A stretch of DNA of 64,000 nucleotides from UBA1494_A sp963973975 (GCA_963973975.1 CAXBCF010000007.1:1-64000); one strand, 5' to 3'. Shown: positions 17,501 to 26,036, numbered from the stretch's first letter. The notes: generated by a model from the letters alone, not told the origin. Program-made: numbers and translations.

Positions 17501-18737
17501 ATTTATGGATCCTAATGAGGCTTATGAATCAATCATTGGGGGCATTATAGCTCCTTATCGTTTGGTTAGATGGCAACAATCTACTAACAGAATTGGTAAT
17601 ACCAGTTTTGATGTACAAAACTCTAGCTTAGATCGTCTTTTTTCTTTCATTATGGTAATTACGAATGATAAAAGCAAGTGGACCCGTTGCCCTGTAATTG
17701 AAACCTCAGATGAGAACAATGGGCTTAATTGGGGAATTGCTAAGGTAAATAATCTTTCAATTGATAAGGAAGGAAATCCTGTAGATACCACCGGTTTTGG
17801 TAACCTAACTATGGCTCAGATAGCTACTCAGTTTGCTTCAACAAATGAGGAAGATGCTGGATTTGTAAGTGCTACTGGAATGGGATGGTTTCCTGGATAT
17901 GTGCTTAACAAAGAAACAGGCGAACGTTTAAATATTGTTTATGGAGAAGATAGTCGCTACTCAATTAATAATGGAAACGACATGCAATGGAATCCGAATT
18001 CTGTAATTAATGAAGGTGTAAATCCACAATTTGTTAATCAAATTTGGGGAGGGAAGCATTTGACTTATATTTTTAGAGAGACAGAGGCCAACCAGAGTTC
18101 TGTGTTTCCACCATTACCAGGTTTTCCACCAATTCCTCAGTATGACAATGGACTTGTGTTGAGAGATTATTTAGGAAGATCGAGCAATAATTTTCGAAGA
18201 CTAGCCTGGTCATTTTGTAGTTATGTATTGAATCCTCTACTTGTGCCAGGTACAGAACTTTTAGCAACTGATGTTCAAATAGATGTAAACATTAACCGTC
18301 CATTTGCAGTAAAAGATTCTGAGTTAGAACCGTCTCTAGACAATAATGGCAAACCTGTTTATAGATTCAGAACACAGGGCGTAGCTGTTAGTAAACAACA
18401 AAAAAATGTACTTGCAGACAGATTGAAAGATATAAACGTTGTTCCTAACCCATACAGGGGTATGTCTGAATATGAACTTGATCAGCTAGATAATACTGTA
18501 AAGTTTACAAATTTACCTGAACAAGCAACTATTCGAATTTACAATATGAATGGGACGTTAATTAGAACATATAATAAAGCAAATCCTCAAAACTTTTTAG
18601 ATTGGGACTTGAAGAATCAAGTTGGAATCCCAATTGCTAGTGGAGTTTATTTAATACATGTGAATGTACCAGGAGTTGGTGAGAAAATTTTAAAATGGTT
18701 TGGAGTACTCAGACCTGTTGATTTGAATAATTTCTAA
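14526..18737 (+). CDS. Giant secreted protein with T9SS-type C-terminal domain
   Basis: 1403 aa. N-terminal signal (IVLIFLLAPFFLMARG), a short Lys/Glu-rich linker, then a long Asp/Asn/Gly-rich extracellular region with aromatic patches (VRTRVEAGGLWWQDRP, GSNSFALYAGGLWIAGTDVN). About residues 1305-1395 form a FlgD/T9SS-like sorting domain: VVPNPYRG, TIRIYNMNGTLIRTYNK, GIPIASGVYLIHVNVPG, KWFGVLRP. The C-terminus carries about 8 residues beyond the usual end. I recognise no enzyme motif. It is preceded by a TonB-like receptor and followed (stop immediately before start) by a PorV-like protein, which suggests a surface protein handled by dedicated outer-membrane partners. Confidence 0.8.
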   Translation: MRTTQKIVLIFLLAPFFLMARGPEKEDKKKKDEQLPSLAAGCTPATSLIFLEFNNVRTRVEAGGLWWQDRPNSRADYEVPKGSNSFALYAGGLWIAGTDVNGQLKAAVSKFGQAVDYWAGPLDTIGNAEITPEICEEWDRFFRISRAEVAQFVAYNNAVAAGTAAEDFPEYQIPNSILNWPGNGNPSLDQAFRIAPYQNVAGDASYEPELGDYPFYDLDGSVDCRAERKNRSESSTRPLFGDQTYWWVFNDKGNLHTESNAPSIGMEIHGQAFAFATNDAVNDMTFYNFELINRSTFTLTDTYFASYVDPDLGNPADDYVGCDVVRGLGFCYNGDETDEDFQGQTGYGSTPAAIGIDFFEGPYQDADGINNNVGIGPGEALNGLGYFDPTDQFPDTVVDNERFGMRRFVYYNIGSGNNGDPTLAIHYYNYMRGIWKNGQVMRHGGDGFNALGVENIPTAFMFPGDSDPLHWGTTDRNGITTIPQNTNWTEDNPGGGSARNDEGDRRFLQSAGPFTLRPGNVNDITVGVVFAQAESGGRLASVAKLYTADDKAQALFDNCFQVLNGPDAPEVVIQELNQELIFYLSNSDISNNREEFGDPYEELDPNIVTPEFLLNQTPPVFYDQFYRFQGYQVYQLAGPGISIGDIEDPEKARLVFQADVKDNVADLINYTFDEELQASVPIKKVQAANEGISRSFRITQDLFASGNNQLVNFKTYYYLAIAYGYNQFKPYAQDVAPDEDNPFAPASDGQKIPYISSRRGADGGEVKVITAIPHNPLFEEGGTVQNSNYGDQIQITRLQGRGNGGRELEIAQSSIENILDEKTWENDSLNVGEIDYVAGKGPFIVKVADPLNVIDGVFYLQFIDETVIGGNPAITDTSEWKIWLDGGGVDDTVYSNRTIAIENEQLLFSPNNWGLSIAIKNGVIPGSPNRENNGFISSSIAYENENPITHWLTGIQDTDREDPTNWILSGTSTASDFTFYNDAFVGPPTNRIFMDPNEAYESIIGGIIAPYRLVRWQQSTNRIGNTSFDVQNSSLDRLFSFIMVITNDKSKWTRCPVIETSDENNGLNWGIAKVNNLSIDKEGNPVDTTGFGNLTMAQIATQFASTNEEDAGFVSATGMGWFPGYVLNKETGERLNIVYGEDSRYSINNGNDMQWNPNSVINEGVNPQFVNQIWGGKHLTYIFRETEANQSSVFPPLPGFPPIPQYDNGLVLRDYLGRSSNNFRRLAWSFCSYVLNPLLVPGTELLATDVQIDVNINRPFAVKDSELEPSLDNNGKPVYRFRTQGVAVSKQQKNVLADRLKDINVVPNPYRGMSEYELDQLDNTVKFTNLPEQATIRIYNMNGTLIRTYNKANPQNFLDWDLKNQVGIPIASGVYLIHVNVPGVGEKILKWFGVLRPVDLNNF

Positions 18738-19820
18738 ATGATAACTATGAGAAGAATATATACCCTATTTTCGGTAGCACTTATTTGCTTTTCAGCTAAT
18801 TTAATGGGTGGAAATGAAGACCGAGCTGGCGAAGCCGGAGCATCAGAACTCTTAATTAATCCATGGGCTAGAAGTTCTGGTTGGGGGGGCTCTAATACTG
18901 CAGGTGCAAGAGGAATCGAAGCAATGAATTTAAATGTAGCAGGCTTGGCTTTCACTAAGAACACTGAAATCATTGGAAGTTACACTTCATGGTTGGGTGA
19001 TGCTGATATTAGCATTTTTAATGCTGGATTTGCTCAGAAAGTTGGAGAAACAGGTGTCTTAGGTATTTCAATTATGTCTATGAATTTTGGAGATATTGAC
19101 GTTACTACAGTAGATTTACCTGATGGAGGACTTGGAACCTTTTCACCCAATTACCTTAATATTGGTGTTGCCTACTCTAAGAAATTTTCAAATAGTATCA
19201 GTGGAGGTTTTGTAATTCGACTAATATCTGAATCAACAGCAGATATAAATGCCAGTGGTGTTGCTTTAGATGCAGGAGTTAGCTATGTTACAGGTGATAA
19301 TGACGCGTTTAAATTCGGTATAACACTTAGAAACGTAGGGCCTTCAATGAAATATTCAGGAAATGGATTGTCATTTAGAGCTGACATTCCAAACCAGAAC
19401 CGATCACTTACAATTAACCAAAGAAGTGATGACTTTGATTTACCATCTCTAGTTAACATTGGTGCATCCTATGATTTTTACTTATCTGATGTTTCAGAAA
19501 AAAATGAAGGAGAGTATTTTTCAACGCATCGATTAACTACGAGTGGAACATTTACTTCTAATTCATTTACAAAAGATCAAATTCGTTTAGGAGCTGAATA
19601 TGCATTTCAAGAAATGTTTATGGCTCGTTTTGGATATGTTTTTGAAACAGATACAGGAAATGACGAGTTAGCCACAACAACGAGTGTTGGTCCAACTTTT
19701 GGTGCTACAATAGAGGTACCAATGGGTAAATCGGGTTCTACTTTTGGCATAGATTATTCTTACAGAGCTACTAGAGTGTTTTCAGGCTCTAATGCTATAG
19801 GGTTAAGACTTACTTTCTAA
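18738..19820 (+). CDS. PorV/PorQ-family outer-membrane protein
   Basis: 360 aa. Signal peptide at about 1-24 (ICFSANLMGG); a beta-barrel of the PorV/FadL type with the typical N-terminal phrase (EAGASELLINPWARSSGWGG, ARGIEAMNLNVAGLAF) and ending AIGLRLTF. PorV shuttles T9SS cargo from the SprA translocon to the PorU sortase. This paralogue differs from the canonical PorV at 57825-59111 and lies directly after a T9SS-type substrate gene, so it may be a dedicated shuttle or anchor for that substrate. The start may be ATG at 18738 or 18747. Confidence 0.85.
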   Translation: MITMRRIYTLFSVALICFSANLMGGNEDRAGEAGASELLINPWARSSGWGGSNTAGARGIEAMNLNVAGLAFTKNTEIIGSYTSWLGDADISIFNAGFAQKVGETGVLGISIMSMNFGDIDVTTVDLPDGGLGTFSPNYLNIGVAYSKKFSNSISGGFVIRLISESTADINASGVALDAGVSYVTGDNDAFKFGITLRNVGPSMKYSGNGLSFRADIPNQNRSLTINQRSDDFDLPSLVNIGASYDFYLSDVSEKNEGEYFSTHRLTTSGTFTSNSFTKDQIRLGAEYAFQEMFMARFGYVFETDTGNDELATTTSVGPTFGATIEVPMGKSGSTFGIDYSYRATRVFSGSNAIGLRLTF

Positions 19821-19833
19821 ATTTATTTTTTAC

Positions 19834-19841
19834 TATCTTTG
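19834..19841 (+). promoter_or_regulatory. Possible greA promoter -7 element
   Basis: TATCTTTG fits TAnnTTTG, but it sits just before the terminator hairpin of the upstream operon, so transcripts started here would carry or be stopped by that hairpin. Ambiguous. Confidence 0.3.
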
Positions 19842-19845
19842 ATAT

Positions 19846-19875
19846 AGAGAATCCCGTATTGGGGTTCTCTTTTTG
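19846..19875 (+). terminator. Intrinsic terminator of the receptor/T9SS/PorV-like operon
   Basis: Arms AGAGAATCCC (19846-19855) and GGGGTTCTCT (19861-19870), one G-T pair, tight loop, followed by TTTTTG. Positioned 26 bp after the PorV-like stop and 31 bp before greA. Confidence 0.85.
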
Positions 19876-19905
19876 AATATAAACATTTTGCTAATCCATT
19901 AAATT

Positions 19906-20379
19906 ATGGCACAAATAAACTATTTTACTGAAGAGGGCTTAAACAAGGTTAAAGAAGAATTAAAGCAATTAAGAACTGTTGAACGACCTTCTATTTCTCA
20001 ACAAATAGCTGAAGCAAGAGATAAAGGTGATTTGTCGGAAAATGCAGAATATGATGCTGCTAAAGAGGCTCAAGGATTGCTTGAAATGAAAATAAGTAAG
20101 TTGGAAACTATAATTGCCAACTCCAGAGTTGTTGATGAATCAGAACTAGATACTTCTAAGGTTTTAATTTTATCTAAAGTTAAAATTAAAAACCTGGCTA
20201 ATAAAATGGAAATGGAGTATACCTTGGTCTCAGAAAAAGAAGCCAATGTTAAAGAAAAACGCATTTCAGTAGAATCTCCAATTGCAAAAGCCTTACTGGG
20301 TAAGACTGTTGGAGAAGTTGTTGAAGTTCAAGTGCCATCAGGAAAAGTGAATTTTGAAATAACTTCTATCAGTAGGTAA
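19906..20379 (+). CDS. greA: Transcription elongation factor GreA
   Basis: 157 aa, normal length. An N-terminal coiled coil (1-75) contains the acidic tip AEARDKGDLSENAEYDAAKE whose Asp and Glu reach the RNA polymerase active site to stimulate cleavage of backtracked RNA. The C-terminal FKBP-like domain follows (VSEKEANVKEKRISVESPIA, GKTVGEVVEVQVPSGK). The stop codon overlaps the next start (TAATG), so it is co-translated with the HIT protein. Confidence 0.97.
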   Translation: MAQINYFTEEGLNKVKEELKQLRTVERPSISQQIAEARDKGDLSENAEYDAAKEAQGLLEMKISKLETIIANSRVVDESELDTSKVLILSKVKIKNLANKMEMEYTLVSEKEANVKEKRISVESPIAKALLGKTVGEVVEVQVPSGKVNFEITSISR

Positions 20380-20765
20380 TGGGAAGTATATTCTCTAAAA
20401 TAATAAGCGGTGAGATTCCTTCCTATAAGATTGAAGAAAATGATGACTTTTTAGCATTTCTAGACATTAATCCACTTGCAGAAGGCCATACACTTGTAAT
20501 TCCAAAAGTAGAAACTGATTATATATTTGATATTACCAACCAAAACTATTCTGAACTTTGGTTATTTGCCAAAAAAGTAGCTTTAAAATTGAAGTCTAAA
20601 ATAGATTGTAAACGCGTTGGGATAGCTGTTATAGGACTTGAAGTTGCTCATGCACATATTCACTTAATTCCAATCAATCAAGTAGCAGATATTAATTTTT
20701 CTAGCCCTAAGCTAAACCTTAGCAAAGATCAACTTCAATCAATCGCTGCAACAATAAATTCCTAA
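20379..20765 (+). CDS. HIT-family nucleotide hydrolase
   Basis: 128 aa. The N-terminus IFSKIISGEIPSYKIEENDD and LAFLDINPLAEGHTLVIPK are characteristic of the HinT/PKCI branch. The catalytic histidine triad is AHAHIHLIP (about residue 88-96), the His-x-His-x-His pattern used to hydrolyse nucleotide phosphoramidates or dinucleotides. It overlaps greA by one base and is convergent with ruvC, the stops overlapping by 4 bp. Confidence 0.93.
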   Translation: MGSIFSKIISGEIPSYKIEENDDFLAFLDINPLAEGHTLVIPKVETDYIFDITNQNYSELWLFAKKVALKLKSKIDCKRVGIAVIGLEVAHAHIHLIPINQVADINFSSPKLNLSKDQLQSIAATINS

Positions 20766-21328
20766 GCCTTCCGATCAGGATTGTTTTTTAGAAAAGCATC
20801 CCATCCCGAATAAGATGTCTTATTCTTAAGCGTATTTCCTTGAAAATAATGACAAACAGCAACTGCAAGGCCATCTGTAGCATCTAAGTATTTCGGAGAA
20901 TCTTGATAAGGAACAATTGATTTTAACATGGATGCGACTTGTTCCTTCGAGGCTGCTCCTTTACCAGTAATGGCTTTTTTTACCTTTTTTGGTAAGTACT
21001 CAACTACAGGAACATCACGATATAGTGAAGCAGCCATGGCCACTCCTTGAGCTCGACCAAGTTTTAGCATCGATTGAACATTTTTTCCATAAAATGGAGC
21101 TTCTATTGCCATTTCATCAACCTTAAAATCATCAATTAATTGTAACGTACGTTCAAAAATTCTCTTTAATCGAACATTGTGTTCCCCTAATTTTGTAAGA
21201 TGAATAGCACCCATTGCCAGCAAAGAAATCTTTTTCTTTTTGATAGATATCAGCCCATATCCCATTATATTCGTACCCGGGTCTATGCCCAAAATAATTT
21301 TATCAGCCTGATTAATTTGATTCTCCAT
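20762..21328 (-). CDS. ruvC: Holliday junction resolvase RuvC
   Basis: 188 aa from the ATG at 21328 (a TTG four codons upstream is less likely). RNase H fold with the acidic active site: GIDPGTNIMGYG (Asp near residue 16), MAIEAPFYGKN (Glu), and LDATDGLAVAVCHY (Asp pair). SMLKLGRAQGVAMAA is the DNA-binding helix region. It cuts Holliday junctions with RuvAB. The start codon shares one base with the divergent TTG start of the flippase-like gene, so each gene's promoter must lie inside the other's coding region. Confidence 0.96.
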   Translation of the reverse strand: MENQINQADKIILGIDPGTNIMGYGLISIKKKKISLLAMGAIHLTKLGEHNVRLKRIFERTLQLIDDFKVDEMAIEAPFYGKNVQSMLKLGRAQGVAMAASLYRDVPVVEYLPKKVKKAITGKGAASKEQVASMLKSIVPYQDSPKYLDATDGLAVAVCHYFQGNTLKNKTSYSGWDAFLKNNPDRKA

Positions 21329-22296
21329 TGAAGAAAGCAAAGCTATATAAATTAAGTAATACCATTTTAAGTTTTATCATTGCTTTACTAGCAATTTATT
21401 TCTTAGTCGACTTGATTCAGTCAAAACAAGAAGTAGTGAGCTTTGATAGTCTTTTTTCTTATTTATTCAATAATAAAGTCATTTTTATTTTTTTACTGAT
21501 GCCTTTTAACTGGTTAATTGAAACCTATAAATGGTATTTTTTAACTAATCGAACTCAATTTATCACATACTATAAATCACTTCAATCTATTTTATTAGGT
21601 GTTTTATTTAGCATCTTTAGTCCTAATCGCATAGGTGAGTTAGGAGGTAGATTGGTATTCATTAAAAAAGAACACCTTTTGTCAGTCTTTTATTCTAATT
21701 TAATGTGTTCTGTTTCTCAATTATTTGTCACAATAATAGTTGGCTTGAGTGCATTCTTTTTTTTTAACAATGATCTGTTAGACTACCTACCTATCGATTC
21801 AATTCTAATAAAATTTATTGCAGTAGTATTTATTCTGCTTTCGTTGATTACCTTTTTTTATTCAAATTTATTGATGCGTATATTGCTTTTTTTCTCAAAA
21901 AAAGTACAATTAGTAAGTAAGCAGGATTTGCAAATATTTTCCACAAAAACACGCTTGCAAACAATAGGACTTAGTATGTTAAGGTATTTTGTATTTACTT
22001 ATCAATTTTATCTAGCATTCAGCATTTTCGATATTAACTTAACTTGGTACATTATTTTTGCAGGAATTGCACTAGTTTTTTTTATTACTGCTTTGATTCC
22101 TACAGCTTGGATTTCAGATTTACCAGTTAGAGGATCTGTTGCTTATCTCGTTTTTGATCAATTAGGAGGATACGGAATGGAAGCTTTAGTTAGTTCATTG
22201 ATTTTATGGCTAATAAATTTATTTTTTCCTGCAATAATGGGCTTGTTAGTACTACCAAAAGTGAATTGGTTAAAAATTAAAAAGTTAAAATTTTGA
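21328..22296 (+). CDS. Flippase-like / LPG synthase transmembrane-region protein
   Basis: 322 aa, about eight membrane helices. It resembles the lysylphosphatidylglycerol synthetase TM region / UPF0104 family (FSPNRIGELGGRLVFIKKE, PTAWISDLPVRGSVAYLVFD). Members move or modify lipid-linked molecules, but this protein lacks the soluble synthase domain, so a flippase-like role is likely. It starts with TTG at 21328; the next Met is around residue 58, inside the membrane part. Its stop overlaps the TTG start of the next glycosyltransferase gene, suggesting they act on the same lipid or glycan. Confidence 0.75.
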   Translation: MKKAKLYKLSNTILSFIIALLAIYFLVDLIQSKQEVVSFDSLFSYLFNNKVIFIFLLMPFNWLIETYKWYFLTNRTQFITYYKSLQSILLGVLFSIFSPNRIGELGGRLVFIKKEHLLSVFYSNLMCSVSQLFVTIIVGLSAFFFFNNDLLDYLPIDSILIKFIAVVFILLSLITFFYSNLLMRILLFFSKKVQLVSKQDLQIFSTKTRLQTIGLSMLRYFVFTYQFYLAFSIFDINLTWYIIFAGIALVFFITALIPTAWISDLPVRGSVAYLVFDQLGGYGMEALVSSLILWLINLFFPAIMGLLVLPKVNWLKIKKLKF

Positions 22297-23408
22297 TACT
22301 AATTACTTGCATCTTTCTAGTTTACTGCATCTTAATTATAACTTTTATAGTTGGAAACTTGCGACTAAGGCGAGAGAAGCAAATTTTTGTTAGTACCAGA
22401 AAAACATCAGTTTCTGTTATTATTCCGTTTAAGAACGAAGTTTCAAACCTTCCACTTATTTTTAATAGTCTAAAGTCTCAAAATTATCCAAGTGAGCTAT
22501 GTGAAATTATTTTTGTTGACGACTATTCTTCAGATGATGGATTTAAACATATTACTGAACTAATTAAAAAGGATGGCCTTTTCAAACTTGTGAAAAATGA
22601 ATTTGAACAAGGGAAAAAGTATGCTTTAGAGTATGGAATTCAAAGAGCAAAAAATGATTTAATTCTCACAAGTGATGCGGATTGCACTTTTGGTGAAAAT
22701 TGGATTGATAGCATGGTTGCTGTCTTAGAATCTAAAAATGCGCATTTGGTTGTTGGCCCTGTAAAATTAGAAACTGATCTGTCACTGATTGGTTCATTAA
22801 TTCAACTAGAGTTCAGTGCATTAATTGCATCAACCTCTGGTGCAATTGGAATAGGCAAAGCATTTATGTGTAATGGAGCCAATTTAGCTTTTTCTAAAAA
22901 ACTATTTTTAGATTTAAATCCATTTAATACTAACAGTAAGCATGCTTCAGGAGATGATGTTTTTTTATTGCACAAAATAAAATCCGTTTTTTCCAAGTCT
23001 GCTAGCATACATTTTGCAAACCATTCAAATGCCCTTGTTTCTTCTAAAACAGCAATCGATTTTAAACAGTTTATTCATCAAAGACTGAGATGGGCAGGAA
23101 AAAGTGTTTCTTACAAAGATGGATTTTCGATTTTTGTAGGATTTATTGTTTTTTTGACAAATTTGGCACTTTTGCTTTCATTGATTACATGGCTTTTAGG
23201 ATTTATTTCTGCAAGTATGTTTTTGGTTTTTTTTCTTGTAAAATGGCTGATTGATTACTTACTACTCAATTCAGTTGAAACTTGGATTAGACCCAAAAAA
23301 TCATTTTTTTATTCTTTTTTACTTTCATTTTTTTACCCTTTTTACATAGTGAGCATTGCTTTATTATCTTTACTCATTCAACCTGAATGGAAGGGTAGAA
23401 AAATATAA
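22293..23408 (+). CDS. Membrane glycosyltransferase family 2
   Basis: 371 aa: an N-terminal membrane helix, GT2 catalytic domain (VSVIIPFKNEVSNL, IIFVDDYSSDDG, LTSDADCTF as DxD region, and QRLRWAGK as the QxxRW motif), then three C-terminal membrane helices. QxxRW and terminal helices are typical of processive or polyprenyl-using GT2 enzymes. The TTG start overlaps the TGA stop of the flippase-like gene. The acceptor is unknown. Confidence 0.85.
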   Translation: MILITCIFLVYCILIITFIVGNLRLRREKQIFVSTRKTSVSVIIPFKNEVSNLPLIFNSLKSQNYPSELCEIIFVDDYSSDDGFKHITELIKKDGLFKLVKNEFEQGKKYALEYGIQRAKNDLILTSDADCTFGENWIDSMVAVLESKNAHLVVGPVKLETDLSLIGSLIQLEFSALIASTSGAIGIGKAFMCNGANLAFSKKLFLDLNPFNTNSKHASGDDVFLLHKIKSVFSKSASIHFANHSNALVSSKTAIDFKQFIHQRLRWAGKSVSYKDGFSIFVGFIVFLTNLALLLSLITWLLGFISASMFLVFFLVKWLIDYLLLNSVETWIRPKKSFFYSFLLSFFYPFYIVSIALLSLLIQPEWKGRKI

Positions 23409-23413
23409 ATCCT

Positions 23414-24553
23414 TTGAAAAAACAACAATCAAAAGAACAGTCGCTTTCAAGAATTGCATGGATGAAATTTTTATCCAATAAAATGAATTTATTGGCAGTA
23501 GGAATCATCTTGACTTTTTTCATTGTTGCCATTTTAGGGCCTTTAATTCGCCCCGACGAATCACCAAAAGCCAACGGACAGCATTTGGAATTAGCTAGAA
23601 AAAAACCTGGGTTTAAGGTTACTACTTTGCTACTTCCAAATCCGATGGAAAAAATAAATCAAGGGCATTTTAATAAATGGTTGTTTGGAAAAATTCCTGA
23701 ATATCGAGAAATCCCTATACATGATTTTGTAATAAAAGACAACTTAATAGAAATAGAAAGATATAGCGGCTCGAAACCCAATGATGGAATTATTGAGGTT
23801 TATGATTTAAGGATATGGAAAGAAAAAGGACTGAGTTTTTCTGTAGAAGAATTTATTGTTGAGAAAACATACTATCTCGGAACAGATCGCTTTGGAAGGG
23901 ACATGCTAAGTAGATTAATGGCAGGAACTTGGATCTCATTTTCGGTGGGAATAATAGCCATCCTTATTTCACTGTTAATTGGGATAAGTTTGGGTCTAAT
24001 TGCTGCATTTTACAGAGGTAAAACAGATGAAATTATTATGTGGCTAATTAATGTAGTTTGGTCTATACCAACCTTATTATTGGTTATTGCCATAACTCTA
24101 GTTTTAGGAAAAGGGTTTTGGCAAGTTTTTGTAGCAGTTGGCTTAACAATGTGGGTTGAAGTTGCAAGAGTAGTTAGGGGGCAGGTGATGGGTGTAAGAG
24201 AGATGGAATATGTTGAAGCAGGCAAATCAATGGGGTTTAAAGATTGGAGAATTATGAGAAAGCACATTCTTCCTAACATTACTGCTCCAATTATTGTGAT
24301 TTCTGCTTCAAATTTTGCAGCAGCTATATTAATTGAAGCAGGTTTGAGTTTCTTAGGATTAGGTGCACAACCACCTCAGGCAACATGGGGAAAAATGATT
24401 AGTGAACACAAGGGATATATAATCACGGGTGATGCCTATTTGGCTGTTTTTCCGGGTATTGCGATTTGCCTTTTAGTGTTATCATTTGTATTATTGGGTA
24501 ATGGTTTAAGAGATGCTTTTGATACTAAAGGGCTAAAAAGTTTGAACCTATAA
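23414..24553 (+). CDS. Oligopeptide/dipeptide ABC transporter permease (OppC/DppC-like)
   Basis: 379 aa. First membrane helix at about 30-50, then an extracytoplasmic insertion of about 110 residues, then five helices; the cytoplasmic EAA loop is EAGKSMGFKDWRIMRKHILP. LGTDRFGRDMLSRLMAGTW is the usual OppC signature. Bacteroidota members often carry such an enlarged loop. No partner permease, ATPase or binding protein lies nearby, so the rest of the transporter must be encoded elsewhere. The start is TTG at 23414. Confidence 0.88.
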   Translation: MKKQQSKEQSLSRIAWMKFLSNKMNLLAVGIILTFFIVAILGPLIRPDESPKANGQHLELARKKPGFKVTTLLLPNPMEKINQGHFNKWLFGKIPEYREIPIHDFVIKDNLIEIERYSGSKPNDGIIEVYDLRIWKEKGLSFSVEEFIVEKTYYLGTDRFGRDMLSRLMAGTWISFSVGIIAILISLLIGISLGLIAAFYRGKTDEIIMWLINVVWSIPTLLLVIAITLVLGKGFWQVFVAVGLTMWVEVARVVRGQVMGVREMEYVEAGKSMGFKDWRIMRKHILPNITAPIIVISASNFAAAILIEAGLSFLGLGAQPPQATWGKMISEHKGYIITGDAYLAVFPGIAICLLVLSFVLLGNGLRDAFDTKGLKSLNL

Positions 24554-24568
24554 TTGAAGACAGTTTAG

Positions 24569-25963
24569 TTAAAATAGCATTAAAGCTAAAACGTAAATTA
24601 AAGCTCCTACCAACATCAACAGTAAAGTATAAGGCAATATTTCTTTGGCCTTTAAGCCTGTTATTCCCAAGAGAGGTAGTGCCCAAAAAGGTTGCAACAT
24701 ATTAGTTAGCTGATCGCCATAAGCCAATGCCATAATGCTTCTAGGTAATGAAATTCCTAGAGCTTCAGAAGCTTGAATGATAATCGGACCCTGCACCGCC
24801 CATTGACCTCCACCACTTGGTATAAATACATTCACTATTCCTGCGCTAAGCATCGTAAATAATGGGAAAGTAGTTTCATTGGAAATGTGAATGAAAAAAT
24901 CTGATAAATCAGATACTAATCCTGACTCCTTCATCATGCCCATAATGCCAAAGTACAGCGGAAACTGAATAAGAATCCCTGAAGCTCCTCCGATAGCATC
25001 ATTAACTGCATTTAAAAATTTGCTAAAAGTGCCATGAAGAAAAATTCCCAATCCTAAAAGAACAAAATTTAAATAGTTAGGAGTGATAAAATCAAAGCTT
25101 GAATTAGATGGTATTATGGCTGCTTTGTAAATGGCATAAAAAAGAATTACAAAACCAAAAGCATAAGCAAACAACTTAGACTTGTCTAGGCGTTCAGCAC
25201 CTACAATTTGTTCTTCTCTTTCAAAGATTAGTATCCTTTCTTTTAAATTGGGTATTTTATTGTTACTTCCTTTTCTAGCAATGAAAAAAAGAAAAAGTGG
25301 CAATACTACTAGAACGGAAAAGCTTGCAAATCCATTCATGGCAGAGAAAACTGTTTCTGAAAAAGTGATTTGATCTGGTAAATTGGAAAGTTGAGTTGGA
25401 GTGAAAATTCCTTGCATCATCTCTTTCAAGTGTCCTGTTTCGGCTACTTTTGTTAGGGAGGAACCGCTAATTCCTCCATGCCAAACCATCAAACCGGAAT
25501 AGCCTGCAGCTCCGATTAAAGGATAATTGATTGATAAATGATTTTTTTGCGCATGTTCGGCAACTTTTCGAGCAAAAATGGCTCCGAAGATTAATCCCAA
25601 TCCCCAATTAAACAACGCTACAGCTATTGTAAAGAAACAAACAAGCAAAGCGGCATTTGCTGTATTTGTAGCAAATTTTACCAAAAAAGTTAGAAAACGA
25701 TCGACTACTGGAGCTAAAGCCAAGACATGTCCCAGTACTAAAATTAGCATCATTTGCATGGCAAAAACCATTAAATTGCTTTGCCAAAGCCCTTCTTCCC
25801 AAAAGCCTAAAACTTCAATAGCATAATTACCAGAGCTTAAATTAGTGGGTTGTGTAAAAACTAATACAATGAGGAAAGTTATTAGGGTTAAAATCAAAGC
25901 AATGGTGAAAGGAGAAGGAAGGAGGTATTGAAAAACTTTGGTGTATCTATCGCTAAAATTCAT
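24569..25963 (-). CDS. Short-chain fatty acid transporter (AtoE family)
   Basis: 464 aa, about 12 membrane helices. Family stretches: YLLPSPFTIALILTLITF, LVLGHVLALAP, GAAGYSGLMVWHGGISGSS, IVNVFIPSGGGQWAVQGP and AYGDQLTNMLQPFWALPLLG. AtoE-type proteins take up short-chain fatty acids such as butyrate or acetoacetate. It is convergent with the ABC permease (16-bp gap) and divergent from ligA. Confidence 0.9.
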   Translation of the reverse strand: MNFSDRYTKVFQYLLPSPFTIALILTLITFLIVLVFTQPTNLSSGNYAIEVLGFWEEGLWQSNLMVFAMQMMLILVLGHVLALAPVVDRFLTFLVKFATNTANAALLVCFFTIAVALFNWGLGLIFGAIFARKVAEHAQKNHLSINYPLIGAAGYSGLMVWHGGISGSSLTKVAETGHLKEMMQGIFTPTQLSNLPDQITFSETVFSAMNGFASFSVLVVLPLFLFFIARKGSNNKIPNLKERILIFEREEQIVGAERLDKSKLFAYAFGFVILFYAIYKAAIIPSNSSFDFITPNYLNFVLLGLGIFLHGTFSKFLNAVNDAIGGASGILIQFPLYFGIMGMMKESGLVSDLSDFFIHISNETTFPLFTMLSAGIVNVFIPSGGGQWAVQGPIIIQASEALGISLPRSIMALAYGDQLTNMLQPFWALPLLGITGLKAKEILPYTLLLMLVGALIYVLALMLF

Positions 25964-26036
25964 TCGTTGAAATGTTTCAATAAAAATAGTTGAAATGTCT
26001 TTGAATTAATAATTTTAAGCATTCTAAAATTTTACA

